In this document: piece by piece, positions 1 to 9,771 of the stretch | Layout of the letters: each line of letters starts with the position of its first letter | Numbering within the stretch: position 1 is the stretch's first letter | NCBI GenBank assembly: GCA_042089915.1 | Contig: JBELJZ010000002.1 | Location: 62,001 to 126,000 of the forward strand | Source: UBA8752 sp002172485 | GTDB taxonomy: Bacteria; Bacteroidota; Bacteroidia; Flavobacteriales_D; Sanyastnellaceae | Direction of reading: 5' to 3' | Length of the DNA stretch: 64,000 bases | Made by a program: the position numbers and the translations under genes | Notes under the pieces: generated by a model | Seen by the model: the letters and a program-made list of their open reading frames with translations, nothing else | Databases searched by the model: none | What the model was told of the DNA's origin: nothing

Positions 1-636
1 CCGCTCGGTTGCAGTACGGTGGAAGACAGCACCTTCGTCTGGATGGGATACCCGGTCAACCTCGGCCCCTCCTCCCCCAATCTGCTGCCGTCCGAGACGC
101 CGCTTTTCCTGTGTCCAGAGATTCCGAACACCTTCGAGCTCATCGCCAACAACGCCGTGGAGTGGAATTGGACCATCGAGCGGGTCGGACAGGGTGGCAG
201 CGCCATTCAGATTCCAGGGCTCAACACGGACAACGTGACCTTCACGACAGCCATGTTCGACAACCTGCTCGATTCGGCCTACTACAACAACCCGCTCATC
301 CTGACCGGTACCGGCTACAACCCCTGTACGCCCGGTGGACTCGGTTTCCAGTGGCAAGTGGAGTGGTCCAACTGCGAAATTACCATCCCGAACATCTTCA
401 CGCCGGGTACGGCCGAAGGATCCTTCGGTAAGAACGACAACTTCGAGATCAAGGGCTTGCTCAAATACGACGAACCCACCCTTGCGGTCTACGACCGCTG
501 GGGCACCCAAGTCTTCTACTCGGAGAACTACGACAACCTGTGGAACGCAAGGGACGTGTCGTCCGGAACGCATTACTACATCCTGACGCTGCCCAACGGC
601 CGCACCTTCACGGGATCGGTGATGATCCAGCGCTGA
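1..636 (+). CDS. T9SS type B cargo protein, C-terminal part (cut by window edge)
   Basis: The reading frame is open at the left edge, so only the last 211 residues are present. They end in a typical gliding-motility-associated (CHU_C, type B) T9SS sorting domain: a 'NIFTPG' opening, then 'VYDRWGTQVF', a 'W' near the 'NAR' turn and a terminal beta-strand ending 'VMIQR'. Proteins with this domain are carried across the outer membrane by the type IX system and are usually large surface adhesins. The visible part before the domain has no recognisable enzyme motif. The gene ends 7 bases before radA. The family call is firm; the function of the missing N-terminal part cannot be judged. Confidence 0.85.
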   Translation, partial: PLGCSTVEDSTFVWMGYPVNLGPSSPNLLPSETPLFLCPEIPNTFELIANNAVEWNWTIERVGQGGSAIQIPGLNTDNVTFTTAMFDNLLDSAYYNNPLILTGTGYNPCTPGGLGFQWQVEWSNCEITIPNIFTPGTAEGSFGKNDNFEIKGLLKYDEPTLAVYDRWGTQVFYSENYDNLWNARDVSSGTHYYILTLPNGRTFTGSVMIQR

Positions 637-643
637 TCGGACC

Positions 644-1996
644 GTGGCCAAAGCGCGCACCCGCTTCGTCTGCAGCGACTGCGGCCATGTGACCGGGCAG
701 TGGGTGGGCAAATGTCCCTCCTGCAAGGCCTGGAATACCGTCACCGAATTCAAGGAAAGCGCCAACCCGCGCATGGAGCGGGCTGCCGTGGCCGCGGGCA
801 TGGCCCAAGCGCGCCCCTTACGCGACTACAAAGAGCAGACCAGCGCCCGCGTGGGCACCGGAGAAGGGGAGTTCGACCGCGTCCTCGGAGGTGGCCTCGT
901 CCCGGGCGCCCTGGTCTTGCTGGGCGGGGAGCCCGGAATCGGCAAGTCCACCTTGAGCCTGCAGACGGCCATGAAGGCCAAGGGCAAGGTGCTCTACGTT
1001 TCGGGGGAGGAAAGCCCCGAACAGGTGCGCCTTCGGGCCGACCGAATGGGTGTCCTCGGGCCCGACCTGCTCATCCTGCCCGAGACCTCCACGGAGGGCA
1101 TCGTCAAAGCCGTCAAGGAACACGAGCCGAACCTCCTGTTCGTTGACTCCATCCAAACCCTGCACACACCGCGCGTGGAAAGCGCACCCGGCTCAGTGGC
1201 CCAGATTCGGGAGTCCACTGCAGAACTCATCCTGGCCGCCAAACCACTGCAGCTTCCGGTGGTCCTCATCGGCCACATCACCAAGGAAGGCGCCATTGCC
1301 GGACCAAAGGTGCTCGAGCACATGGTGGATGTTGTTCTGACGTTCGAAGGGGACCGGCACCACGCTTACCGCATCCTCCGCGCCGTCAAGAACCGGTTCG
1401 GCTCGACCCAGGAAATCGGCATCTTCGAAATGCGGGGCGACGGCCTGCACCCGGTGACCGACCCATCCGGCGCCCTGTTGGGCGATGGTGGCGCGCGGCT
1501 CAGCGGCACAGCTTTGGCGGTGGCCATTGAAGGCGCACGTCCCATCACGGTCGAAATACAAGCCCTGGTCAGCAGCGCGGTCTACGGCACACCGCAGCGG
1601 TCCGCCACCGGCTACAACCTCCGGCGCCTCAACATGCTCCTCGCTGTCCTGGAGAAGCGCTGCGGCTTCAAGCTCGGTGCCTCCGATGTCTTCCTGAACC
1701 TCGCCGGCGGCATCCGATTGGAAGACCCGGGCATCGACCTCGCTGTCGTCGGAGCCATCCTCAGCAGCACCCTCGATCTGACCCTCGACCCCCGGACCGC
1801 CCTCTGCGGAGAAGTGGGACTCACCGGCGAAGTCCGGCCCGTCGCCCGGCTCGAACAGCGCATGGCTGAAGCGGCCAAAATGGGCATGAAGCGCCTCGTG
1901 GTCAGCGGCCTCGGTCAAAATGAGCCCAACCCGCCGAAGGGGCTGTCGCTGGTGCGCGTCACCCGGGTGGGTGAACTGCAGAAAGTGCTCTTCTGA
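644..1996 (+). CDS. radA: DNA repair protein RadA (Sms)
   Basis: This 450-residue protein has the full RadA layout. A C4 zinc finger (Cys10, Cys13, Cys24, Cys27) comes first, then a RecA-like ATPase core with Walker A 'GEPGIGKST' near residue 100. The RadA signature KNRFGS starts at about residue 249, and a Lon-protease-like C-terminal domain follows. RadA is a DnaB-like helicase that drives branch migration in recombinational repair. The start is a GTG just after the upstream stop; it gives the normal 'MAKxRT.F.C..C' N terminus. Length and motifs match the family, and nothing is missing. Confidence 0.97.
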   Translation: MAKARTRFVCSDCGHVTGQWVGKCPSCKAWNTVTEFKESANPRMERAAVAAGMAQARPLRDYKEQTSARVGTGEGEFDRVLGGGLVPGALVLLGGEPGIGKSTLSLQTAMKAKGKVLYVSGEESPEQVRLRADRMGVLGPDLLILPETSTEGIVKAVKEHEPNLLFVDSIQTLHTPRVESAPGSVAQIRESTAELILAAKPLQLPVVLIGHITKEGAIAGPKVLEHMVDVVLTFEGDRHHAYRILRAVKNRFGSTQEIGIFEMRGDGLHPVTDPSGALLGDGGARLSGTALAVAIEGARPITVEIQALVSSAVYGTPQRSATGYNLRRLNMLLAVLEKRCGFKLGASDVFLNLAGGIRLEDPGIDLAVVGAILSSTLDLTLDPRTALCGEVGLTGEVRPVARLEQRMAEAAKMGMKRLVVSGLGQNEPNPPKGLSLVRVTRVGELQKVLF

Positions 1997-2003
1997 ATCT
2001 GGG

Positions 2004-2669
2004 TCAGTCGGCGCCGGCCACGACCACGACAAACTCCCCCTTGGGCGCATGGGCCTCGAAATGGGCCAGCAATTCCTGCACCGTTCCCCGACGGGTCTCC
2101 TCGAACTTCTTGGACAGCTCCCGACTCACACTGGCCTTCCGCTCCGGACCGCAGTGCTCCAACAATTCGCCCAGCAGCTTGACCATGCGGTGGGGAGACT
2201 CGTACAACACCGTCGTCCGGGTCTCGGCTGCGATGCCCTTCAGCCGGGTCTGACGTCCCTTCTTGTGGGGAAGGAAACCCTCGTAGACGAAGCGTTCGCA
2301 AGGCAACCCGCTCACGACCAAGGCCGGTACAAATGCCGTGGCGCCGGGCAGACACGTCACGTCCACCCCCGCCTCCACACAGGCGCGGACCAGGAGGAAT
2401 CCAGGATCGCTGATGCCCGGCGTTCCCGCATCGCTGCACAAGCATGCTTTGGCGCCCGCCGCGAGACTGGATACGACCTCCTCCAAGACCTTGTGCTCGT
2501 TGTGGGCGTGAAACGGCCTTAGGCGCGCCTCCACACCCTTCAACCGAAGCAAGGACCCCGTTGTCCGGGTGTCTTCTGCCAAGACGAAATCAGCCCCCTC
2601 AATGGCCTCGATGGCCCGCGGAGTGAAATCCCCGAGGTTGCCAATGGGAGTGGGGACAACGGTGAGCAT
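2004..2669 (-). CDS. rsmI: 16S rRNA (cytidine(1402)-2'-O)-methyltransferase
   Basis: This 221-residue SAM-dependent methyltransferase modifies the 2'-O of C1402 in the 16S rRNA decoding centre. The N terminus 'LTVVPTPIGNLGD' followed by 'EDTRTT' and an 'YESPHR' segment are hallmarks of RsmI (tetrapyrrole-methylase fold). The ATG at 2669 was chosen because it gives this N terminus directly; a longer frame upstream adds about 32 unrelated residues. The start overlaps the stop of the preceding minus-strand gene (ATGA), which implies translational coupling. Only 7 bases separate its stop from that of the convergent radA. Confidence 0.95.
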   Translation of the reverse strand: MLTVVPTPIGNLGDFTPRAIEAIEGADFVLAEDTRTTGSLLRLKGVEARLRPFHAHNEHKVLEEVVSSLAAGAKACLCSDAGTPGISDPGFLLVRACVEAGVDVTCLPGATAFVPALVVSGLPCERFVYEGFLPHKKGRQTRLKGIAAETRTTVLYESPHRMVKLLGELLEHCGPERKASVSRELSKKFEETRRGTVQELLAHFEAHAPKGEFVVVVAGAD

Positions 2670-3634
2670 CAGGCGTAGCGGCGTTGCACACGCTCCATGA
2701 AGCGCATGACGGTGGGGTCGTCCGCATCCCAGGTCTTGGACTCGGGCACGTGCTGGTGCAACCAATGGAGTGCCAACTCCGCATCACCGGCGCTGTCCAT
2801 GGCTTCGAGCACGCGGTCAAAAAGGACAGCGTCGTCTTGGAACAGGCCCTTGATGCACTCGTACTTCTCGACCAGGCTGAACGCCGTGCGCAAATCTTGA
2901 ATGGGCTGGCTCTCCATCTGCTCTGCAAGGCTCTTGATCTCCGCCTCTGCAAAAAGTGCGCCCTCCGCGGGTTCGGCTTCTGTCTCTTGAAGCTTCTCCG
3001 GCGCCTCCACAGCCTCGGGTTCTGACTGGGGTTCCGGGGCTGGGGCTGGTTCGGGCGCGACGTTCAAGGGCGCCTCCTCCTCGGCTTCCTGCACCGCTTT
3101 TTCCAAGCGTTCTTCCACAGGCTCCTCTGCTGCCGGCTCCAGCGTCTCTGCCATTTCGGCCTCCACGGGCTCTGGTTCCAGAGCGGGCGGTTCTGGAGTG
3201 TCTCCCTTCTCCCCTTCCATCATGGGCTCAGGGGCCACCTCCAACGGGGCGGGCTCCACAGGTGCTGCCATGGCATCGAACAAATCCGGTGTTCCCGCCC
3301 GAAGCCGCTCCTGAGCCGCTTGCTCGGCTTGTTCCCGGCTCACCTCTTCAATGGCATCGATCAACGAGGTCTGGTAGGCCGCTCCTATTCGGAATGGCCG
3401 GACGGGCTGGCGGTCGGCCGCGGCCTCATCCACCCCGCCATCCGGCGCCTTTTTCCTCACTTCATAAGCAAACTCGTGCGCCTTGAACCGCAACAAAACC
3501 AGGCGATCGCACAATTCCCGCGCATCATCGACCAACGGGGTCAATTCCTCGGGCTCCAATTCACCCGCACGCAATTTGACCAAGCCCGCCTGCAAATCGC
3601 CGACCAGATCTTCCAGATTCTTGAATGCCCCCAT
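2669..3634 (-). CDS. Conserved Bacteroidota protein with long acidic proline-rich middle
   Basis: This is a 321-residue protein without a named function. Residues 1-75 form a predicted helical region (leucine heptads, 'LVDDARELCDRL'). Residues about 100-225 are low-complexity, dominated by Glu, Pro and Ala. The last 80 residues are helical again and end 'FMERVQRRYA'. The same plan (helical head, Glu-rich linker, C terminus ending near 'NRRYA') is familiar from unnamed flavobacterial proteins, so it looks like a conserved lineage protein. There is no signal peptide or membrane segment, so it is probably cytoplasmic. It is coupled to rsmI by an ATGA overlap. A promoter core lies 19 bases upstream of the start. 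Confidence 0.8.
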   Translation of the reverse strand: MGAFKNLEDLVGDLQAGLVKLRAGELEPEELTPLVDDARELCDRLVLLRFKAHEFAYEVRKKAPDGGVDEAAADRQPVRPFRIGAAYQTSLIDAIEEVSREQAEQAAQERLRAGTPDLFDAMAAPVEPAPLEVAPEPMMEGEKGDTPEPPALEPEPVEAEMAETLEPAAEEPVEERLEKAVQEAEEEAPLNVAPEPAPAPEPQSEPEAVEAPEKLQETEAEPAEGALFAEAEIKSLAEQMESQPIQDLRTAFSLVEKYECIKGLFQDDAVLFDRVLEAMDSAGDAELALHWLHQHVPESKTWDADDPTVMRFMERVQRRYA

Positions 3635-3653
3635 ATTCGAACGGTTTCCAGTC

Positions 3654-3661
3654 CGAAGCTA
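3654..3661 (-). promoter_or_regulatory. Promoter core TAGCTTCG upstream of the acidic protein-rsmI pair
   Basis: Read on the minus strand this is TAGCTTCG, one base from the Bacteroidota -7 consensus TAnnTTTG. It lies 19 bases before the ATG at 3634. I see no good -33 TTTG at the normal spacing. Confidence 0.45.
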
Positions 3662-3702
3662 CCGGCCAACCGAACCGCCCCTGCAGGCGGCAACAAGCAT
3701 CA

Positions 3703-4605
3703 TCAACGTGGAACGGTGAATGCCAAGACCACTTCGTGTCCGCCCCCCAGAACCCGCGCCAAAGCGCCCGTGGCCCAATTGCGGTTGTAACTGAAGCTCA
3801 ACTCGTTGTTGAGGCGAATGCCCGCTCCGAGGTGCGCGGCTCCTGCGGAACGAACACCCACCATGCCCCAGAAATCCTGGTTCTTGTCCACGCGCAGGGA
3901 TGCTGAGAGTTCGGGAGGCACCGGCCGCAAATGTTGCGCTTGGAGGATGGGGGTCCAGCCCAACCCGCCGGACTCGAACCGATACGCCACCATGGCGCGC
4001 AAATGGGACTCCAGCCTCGACTCCACCCCGGTTCCATCGTAGACGGGCAGGTTGCCGCCCAGCACTTGGCCAGCCGAAAATGCTGCTGTGAGTTGCTTCC
4101 CTTGAATCCAGAGACCTGCGGAAGCGTCCGGCACTCCAATGGCGCGATAGGTATCGCCGATGGTCGGGTCTCCGGCCGTTTCCAATTCAATCCGGGTTCC
4201 GTCCACGGAAAATTGCATCCACCCGAGGCCCAGACCGAAACTGAGCTTCAAGTCGTCCGTCCAACGCGTGCTGTAAGCCAAGACGGCATGGACGCCCGCC
4301 ATGCGGGTGGGGCCGGCCACATCACTCCAGAAACGGGCACCCCAAGCCAAAGACTTCGAGCCCGTCGGTGAGGTCAACGCCAATGCCGTGGTGCGCGGTG
4401 CAGAGGGGACACCTGTCCACGGACTGCGTTGCCAAATGCTCACGCGAATGGCGGAATCTGCAGCGGCTGCCGGATGGGCGTCAAAGGCATGGTCCAGTGG
4501 CAAAGAGGTCACCGGCAATTGCTGGGCGGAGACCATGGCCGCCATCGAGACCCACACCACGGCCAAGGTGGCCCTCACATTGAAAAAGCGGGGTCCTCTC
4601 ATCAT
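3703..4605 (-). CDS. PorP/SprF family type IX secretion system membrane protein (second copy)
   Basis: This 300-residue outer-membrane beta-barrel protein has an N-terminal signal peptide (hydrophobic residues 10-25, cleavage expected after 'VSAQ'). The body has alternating beta-strands, including 'AGVHAVLAYSTRW', 'MQFSVDG', 'AAFSAGQVLGG' and 'HLGAGIRLNNELSFSYN', as in PorP/SprF proteins. SprF is needed for export or surface attachment of SprB-type adhesins. The gene directly follows the giant SprB-repeat gene and overlaps its stop by ATGA (4602-4605), so it is probably that protein's partner. The start at 4605 was chosen over an upstream frame because it gives the signal peptide. The family call rests on context as well as sequence, because the sequence is more divergent than in the other PorP copy. 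Confidence 0.8.
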   Translation of the reverse strand: MMRGPRFFNVRATLAVVWVSMAAMVSAQQLPVTSLPLDHAFDAHPAAAADSAIRVSIWQRSPWTGVPSAPRTTALALTSPTGSKSLAWGARFWSDVAGPTRMAGVHAVLAYSTRWTDDLKLSFGLGLGWMQFSVDGTRIELETAGDPTIGDTYRAIGVPDASAGLWIQGKQLTAAFSAGQVLGGNLPVYDGTGVESRLESHLRAMVAYRFESGGLGWTPILQAQHLRPVPPELSASLRVDKNQDFWGMVGVRSAGAAHLGAGIRLNNELSFSYNRNWATGALARVLGGGHEVVLAFTVPR

Positions 4606-7600
4606 CGCATCAAGGTGATGGGGCCCGTCCACTCGGCCTGCAAAGCCGGTTCCGAGACCCGGATGAAGTAATAGTATGTGCCCACGGGCAATGGAATTCC
4701 ATTCAGCGTGCCGTCCCACGGCGCTTCCGTGGCATCCTGGGTGAAGAGGATGTCGCCCCACCGGTTGAATACGGTGATTTCCGCGCTGGGATACTGGCCA
4801 AGCCCGCCCAGGTTCCAGCGGTCGTTGATCCCATCGTCATTGGGTGTGAACCCCGACGGAATGTCCAGCTCGAGCAACACCTCGACCGTCATGGTGTCGG
4901 TGGCCGAGCAGCCCTCCACCGTGGTCGCGGTGAGGACGAAGTCCGTGGTCTGAAACAGTGGCTGGGTGATGGTGGCCGGCGCGCCCGCGTCCTCCAATTC
5001 CTCCGCTGGAGACCAGCTGTAGCTCCACGCTGGGTTTCCAAAGGCGCCAATGCCGGTGACACCTCCCTCCGGCACAATCTCGTCCGCACCCGCGTCCAGC
5101 GTGGGGAGCGACAAGCCCACCACCTCGACCGAATCCGTTCGAAAACAGCCCAACCGGGCCGCCGAGAAAACCCAGACCGACAGTCCGGTGTCCACCGCGT
5201 TGACGGCCGCGGTCAATCCCGCTCCGCCCAAGGTGTCGACAATGGCCCAGGTCGTGGTCGACGCACCCGTGGCTTCTGCTTCCAAGGTCAAGGGCGTGCC
5301 GGAGCACAACACCGTATCGGATGGCACACTCAGCATGACGTCGCCTTCTGCCACGAGCGGGATGGATTCGATGTCACCGGTGCACCCGGCCGAATCGGTC
5401 ACGACCACAGCGTAGGTGCCTTCTCCCAAGCCGGAAATGCCCGCACCGGATTCGAATTCCTCACCGTCCAAGGTCCACGCCACAGTCCAATTCAAAGGGT
5501 CTCCTGAACCGCCTGTGGCGTTCACCGCCAAGGCACCATCGGCATCTCCCACGCAACTGGGCCTGTCCAAGCTGTCCAACGTCACCACTACGGGGTCCGG
5601 TGCACCCACGGCGACGAGCAAAGCGGAAGGACATCCCGCTGAATCCAATGCTGTGATCTCGTAGATGCCGGCCGCCAAGTTGGGAATGGTATCTCCTGCC
5701 GGCGTCGCGCCAAAGGGCCCGACAAACGTGAAGTCCACGGAACCCGTGGCGTCCATCGGCAAGAGGACGATCTGCCCGTCCTCGCTGTTCGAGCAGGACG
5801 CGCTGTCAACCACTGCCGACAAAGTGAAGGCGCTGGCCGGGTCCACCACCACGGTGTCGGCGGTCGTGCACCCTGCGGAGTCCGTCAGCGTCGCGGGATA
5901 GCTGCCGGGCAGCAGGAACGGGATGAACAAGCTGTCTTCCGCCCCCTCCACCACAATGTCATAAGGAGGCAAACCGCCAGAGGACAGCAACGTCGCTTCT
6001 CCTGCCAGGGCGCCGCCACAGCTCGGCTGGATCACATTCGAAGTCAGCATCAACCCCGAGGACAACGGAGCCAACGATACCGTGGTGTCAATCGCACAAC
6101 CCCCATCGTCATTGGCCATGAACGTGTATTCTCCTGCAGGAACAGGGCCTGTGAAGAGGAAGTCACCGCCCAATGTGTCGCCGTCCACGGTCACGCCGGT
6201 CCACGTCGTCTGAATCAACCCCGACCCACCGCTGGTGATGCCCACCACGGAACCGCTGTCCCCTTCACAGGTGGGCGGCGTCACCGTACCGATCCACTCG
6301 AGCGCGTTGGCCAAGGTCACGTCCACATTGCCCATCGTGCTGCACGCCCCGCCAAAGGAGACAGACCAACCGTAATTGCCTTCGGCGAGGTCCAACCAAC
6401 TCCAAGTCGAGCCGGTGTCTGACATGGCGGTCACATCCGCCGGCAAGCCACCGAGCAAAACCTCCACGTCCGACGCCGTGCCTGCCACGAACAACTCCAC
6501 CACAGAACTGGGTACCCCGCCTTCGCAAGTGCCCGACAAGACCGTGTCCAAGACCACGGGTCCCAGTCCAACCTCCACGGTCACGGTGCCCGAGGCGTCA
6601 CACCCTGCTGTGTCGGTGACCGTCCACGCGTAATCGCCTGCCGTCAAATTGCTCCAGAGCGAATCCTGTGGTCCGTTGGCCCATTCGACGAGCAAGGTCC
6701 CCGAGCCTCCGGAAGCCGAGACCTCAGCTTGGCCATCTGCTGTGCCTGGACAGCTTTCCGACACGGCGGTGACCACGGCGGTGATTCCAGCAGGGTCGGT
6801 CAACACCACCGTGCTGTCGGCGGTGCAACCTCTGCCATCCACCACACCCGCGACATAGGTGCCTGGAGCGAGGTTGTCCAGCGGCGCTTCGATGGTGCCA
6901 GACGGGCCCTGCGCCCCGAAAGTCAGCGGCTCCGTGCCGCCCATGGCGGCGAACTCGATGGCCCCATCCGCTGCCCCTTGACAGGAAATCGGGGCCACCG
7001 TGGCCGTGGCCATGACCGGGTCCACGGCAGCGAGCTCAATGGTGGTGTCCCGCACACATCCTGCTGCGTCCGTCACGTTGAGCACATATTCTCCTGCAGA
7101 CAGGCCGACGGTGTCCGGAGAAGCCCAGGACACGCCTCCATCTAACGACATCCCGGAATAGGCAATGGGTTCGACGCCCCCTGTCAATGCGATGCTGATG
7201 GCGCCCGGAGACACCGCACAAGCGAAGTCCACGGCCTCGACCATCCAGTCGAACAAGTCCACCCCGTCCACGGTCACATTGGCCGATGCGGTGCAAGTGC
7301 CGTCATCTGCCGTCACCGTGTAGTCGCCCGCCGGCAGCCCGGCCCATTCGGCCGACTGGCCATCCGATCCTGCCGATGTCGCGTCCGGGGTCAAAGCCCA
7401 ATTGACGGCGCCCGCGCCGCCGGTCACCGATGCAGTGACAGCTCCGAGACCACCGCATCCGGCGGGCAACCCTTCTGCCTCCAATGACAAGGCCGGGTCC
7501 AATGTGAATGCCGTGTCCAACATGCAGCCTCGGGCGTCTTCCACGGAGAATCCATAGGTCCCGGGTGACAGGGCTGACCACATGGCAGGGTCCACCGGGT

Positions 7601-9728
7601 CCCCGGACTCGCCGAGCAGAACCGGCGTCAAGGGCGCGTCTCCTCCCTCTGCGGACCAGGTCAATTCTCCTGCTCCCGTTTCACAATCCACGACGGCCCA
7701 ATCCACCGTCCACGCCAATGGCGGCAGCTGGGTCACCTCCGTGGTCCCCGTCGCCGTGCATCCATTGGCATCTGTCACATCCAATTGATAAGCGCCCGGG
7801 GTCAAACTGTCGAGAGAAGCCGCGTCACCCGCCGGTCCATTGGGGCCGGTCCATTCCAAGGTGTAATCCGGCAACCCGCCGGAGACCACGGCCACTGCGC
7901 TTCCATCATTTTCCTCGCATCCCGCCGGAACCGAAGTGAGGGTCACATCCAGCGCCGCCGGCTCCACCAATGCAAAGGCGCTGTCGGCCATGCATCCGTT
8001 GCCATCCGTGGCGGTCACGACATAGTCACCCGCTCCGAGGTCCATCAAATTGGAGGCGATGGTGTTGGGCACGTTGCCGGACCACGTCACCGTGTAGCCC
8101 GGTGTTCCGCCCGTGACCATCGCTTCCGCCAGTCCATCAGATTCGCCAAAACACGTGGGGTTCGCGGCGGTCAAATCCAACTGCAACCCATCGGGAGCGC
8201 TCAAGATCACGAGGGTGTCCAATTGGCATCCAGCCAAATCCATCACGCCAAATCCGTAAGGTCCGGCCGTCAAATTCGATGCCACCAAACCGGTGGCGAT
8301 CACATCCAACGTGGCCGGTTCGGCCCACGCTGCGAGGTAAGGTGGCACACCGCCTTCCACATTGGCTTCCAACACCCCGTCATCGGAGCCCGGACCCTCT
8401 GCGCAACTCGGCAGTGTCGCCAGAATCGTCACGCTCAACGGTGCGGGGTCTTCCAACGTCACCGACCCGGACACCGCGCATCCATTGGCGTCTTCCAGCG
8501 CGTAATCATAAGTCCCTGCCGGAACGGCATTGAGGAATTCTCCTGCGAGGGTTGCACCCGTTGGCAAGGTCCAGAGCACGTCATAGGTTGGGGCTCCGCC
8601 TGTTGGAACGATGCCCACTGTACCATTGAAATCGCCAGGACAAGCAGGCGGGGCAAAAAAGGGTTCCGCCGCCACAGGTTGAGGCTCTGCGACCTCTGCC
8701 GTGCCTTCTCCCACGCAACCATCATCCGCTGTGACGAAGACCGTGTAACTGCCTGGCGCCAAATCACTCACGGCATCGAGGGATGGGCCGGCGTTGGCAT
8801 AGCCGTTGGGGCCAGTCCACGCATAAAACGTGGCGGTGGCGAAGGTGGCGGTCGCTGAGCCATCGGCGTCACCAAAACAGGACACCGGGGTCGTGTTCAC
8901 CTCGACGTCCACAGCAGGAGGGTCCGTCAGGGTCGCGCTGTTCGACAGGCTGCACCCCCCGGTATCGGTGGCGGTCACGATATAGGTGCCCGCAGGGAGG
9001 TCCGTGAGGTCTGCACCGCTGCCCGCCGGCGCTCCACCGGCCGTGGTCCATTCAAACGTGAACCCACCGCCAACGCCCCCCGTGGCCACAGCGGATGCCG
9101 TGCCGTCATCGAAGCCGTTGCAGCTGGGGTCCGTCGAAAAGGTCAGCACCTCCACAGGTGGAATTTCCACGGTAACTGTGACATCATCCACACAACCATT
9201 GACGTCCGTAGCGGTCACCAGCAACAGCTGTTCGCAGACGCCTGCGCCAGTGCTCCCGGTTTGAGCCGCGTCGTGGGACCAACTATATGTGAAAGGTCCT
9301 TGGCCAAAGTTCGGCGTGGCCGTCACCACACCCGAGCACGGGGAATCGCACGTGGGAAGTTGATCGACCTCAGCGGTGATGAAGAAGGGGAAGGGTTCGT
9401 TGACGTTGATGCCCAAGGCGCTGCAGCCCGGGACAAAAGCGAGGTAACTGCCAGGGCCCAGTCCGGATTGGACCGCGCCAAACAACGTGTCGCTCTCCAA
9501 CAACCAATACACGTCGGTTGGATCGATGCCGTCCGGAACAGTCACACTCAGCACGGCATCATCCGCACCGCTGCAACTGATGGGTTCCACGACCTCAATC
9601 TCGGTCGGGCATTGAGCACGTGTTCCGGACGCCAAGGCAAGGAGAGAGAACGCCAACGGGAGCCGCCACAACCAGGCCGCCATGGGAGGCGGGATGTGAT
9701 TCGGTCCGTGTGCGTTCGTGTGTCTCAT
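4602..9728 (-). CDS. Giant SprB-repeat surface protein with T9SS type B sorting domain, lysine-free
   Basis: This 1,708-residue secreted protein has a signal peptide ending 'GTRAQ', then about eighteen SprB-type repeats of roughly 70-80 residues. Each repeat follows the pattern Cys-x-Gly-x-x-Asp-Gly, then Gly-Gly, Trp, 'AGxY' and 'D.xGC'. The C terminus is a CHU_C domain ('FTPNDDGINDRW', 'FNRWG', 'GTYYYFI'). SprB in Flavobacterium is the mobile gliding adhesin, so a cell-surface adhesin role is likely. By reading I find no lysine anywhere and only about a dozen arginines, so the protein is extremely acidic. Start: ATG 9728 leaves a 43-base gap to the upstream porP; ATG 9683 would put the signal peptide at the very N terminus and is a real alternative. 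It is flanked by PorP/SprF genes on both sides. Confidence 0.88.
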   Translation of the reverse strand: MRHTNAHGPNHIPPPMAAWLWRLPLAFSLLALASGTRAQCPTEIEVVEPISCSGADDAVLSVTVPDGIDPTDVYWLLESDTLFGAVQSGLGPGSYLAFVPGCSALGINVNEPFPFFITAEVDQLPTCDSPCSGVVTATPNFGQGPFTYSWSHDAAQTGSTGAGVCEQLLLVTATDVNGCVDDVTVTVEIPPVEVLTFSTDPSCNGFDDGTASAVATGGVGGGFTFEWTTAGGAPAGSGADLTDLPAGTYIVTATDTGGCSLSNSATLTDPPAVDVEVNTTPVSCFGDADGSATATFATATFYAWTGPNGYANAGPSLDAVSDLAPGSYTVFVTADDGCVGEGTAEVAEPQPVAAEPFFAPPACPGDFNGTVGIVPTGGAPTYDVLWTLPTGATLAGEFLNAVPAGTYDYALEDANGCAVSGSVTLEDPAPLSVTILATLPSCAEGPGSDDGVLEANVEGGVPPYLAAWAEPATLDVIATGLVASNLTAGPYGFGVMDLAGCQLDTLVILSAPDGLQLDLTAANPTCFGESDGLAEAMVTGGTPGYTVTWSGNVPNTIASNLMDLGAGDYVVTATDGNGCMADSAFALVEPAALDVTLTSVPAGCEENDGSAVAVVSGGLPDYTLEWTGPNGPAGDAASLDSLTPGAYQLDVTDANGCTATGTTEVTQLPPLAWTVDWAVVDCETGAGELTWSAEGGDAPLTPVLLGESGDPVDPAMWSALSPGTYGFSVEDARGCMLDTAFTLDPALSLEAEGLPAGCGGLGAVTASVTGGAGAVNWALTPDATSAGSDGQSAEWAGLPAGDYTVTADDGTCTASANVTVDGVDLFDWMVEAVDFACAVSPGAISIALTGGVEPIAYSGMSLDGGVSWASPDTVGLSAGEYVLNVTDAAGCVRDTTIELAAVDPVMATATVAPISCQGAADGAIEFAAMGGTEPLTFGAQGPSGTIEAPLDNLAPGTYVAGVVDGRGCTADSTVVLTDPAGITAVVTAVSESCPGTADGQAEVSASGGSGTLLVEWANGPQDSLWSNLTAGDYAWTVTDTAGCDASGTVTVEVGLGPVVLDTVLSGTCEGGVPSSVVELFVAGTASDVEVLLGGLPADVTAMSDTGSTWSWLDLAEGNYGWSVSFGGACSTMGNVDVTLANALEWIGTVTPPTCEGDSGSVVGITSGGSGLIQTTWTGVTVDGDTLGGDFLFTGPVPAGEYTFMANDDGGCAIDTTVSLAPLSSGLMLTSNVIQPSCGGALAGEATLLSSGGLPPYDIVVEGAEDSLFIPFLLPGSYPATLTDSAGCTTADTVVVDPASAFTLSAVVDSASCSNSEDGQIVLLPMDATGSVDFTFVGPFGATPAGDTIPNLAAGIYEITALDSAGCPSALLVAVGAPDPVVVTLDSLDRPSCVGDADGALAVNATGGSGDPLNWTVAWTLDGEEFESGAGISGLGEGTYAVVVTDSAGCTGDIESIPLVAEGDVMLSVPSDTVLCSGTPLTLEAEATGASTTTWAIVDTLGGAGLTAAVNAVDTGLSVWVFSAARLGCFRTDSVEVVGLSLPTLDAGADEIVPEGGVTGIGAFGNPAWSYSWSPAEELEDAGAPATITQPLFQTTDFVLTATTVEGCSATDTMTVEVLLELDIPSGFTPNDDGINDRWNLGGLGQYPSAEITVFNRWGDILFTQDATEAPWDGTLNGIPLPVGTYYYFIRVSEPALQAEWTGPITLMR

Positions 9729-9771
9729 CGACTGGATGAAGGGTCTACGGAAAGGGCGCGCCGGGGTTCCA

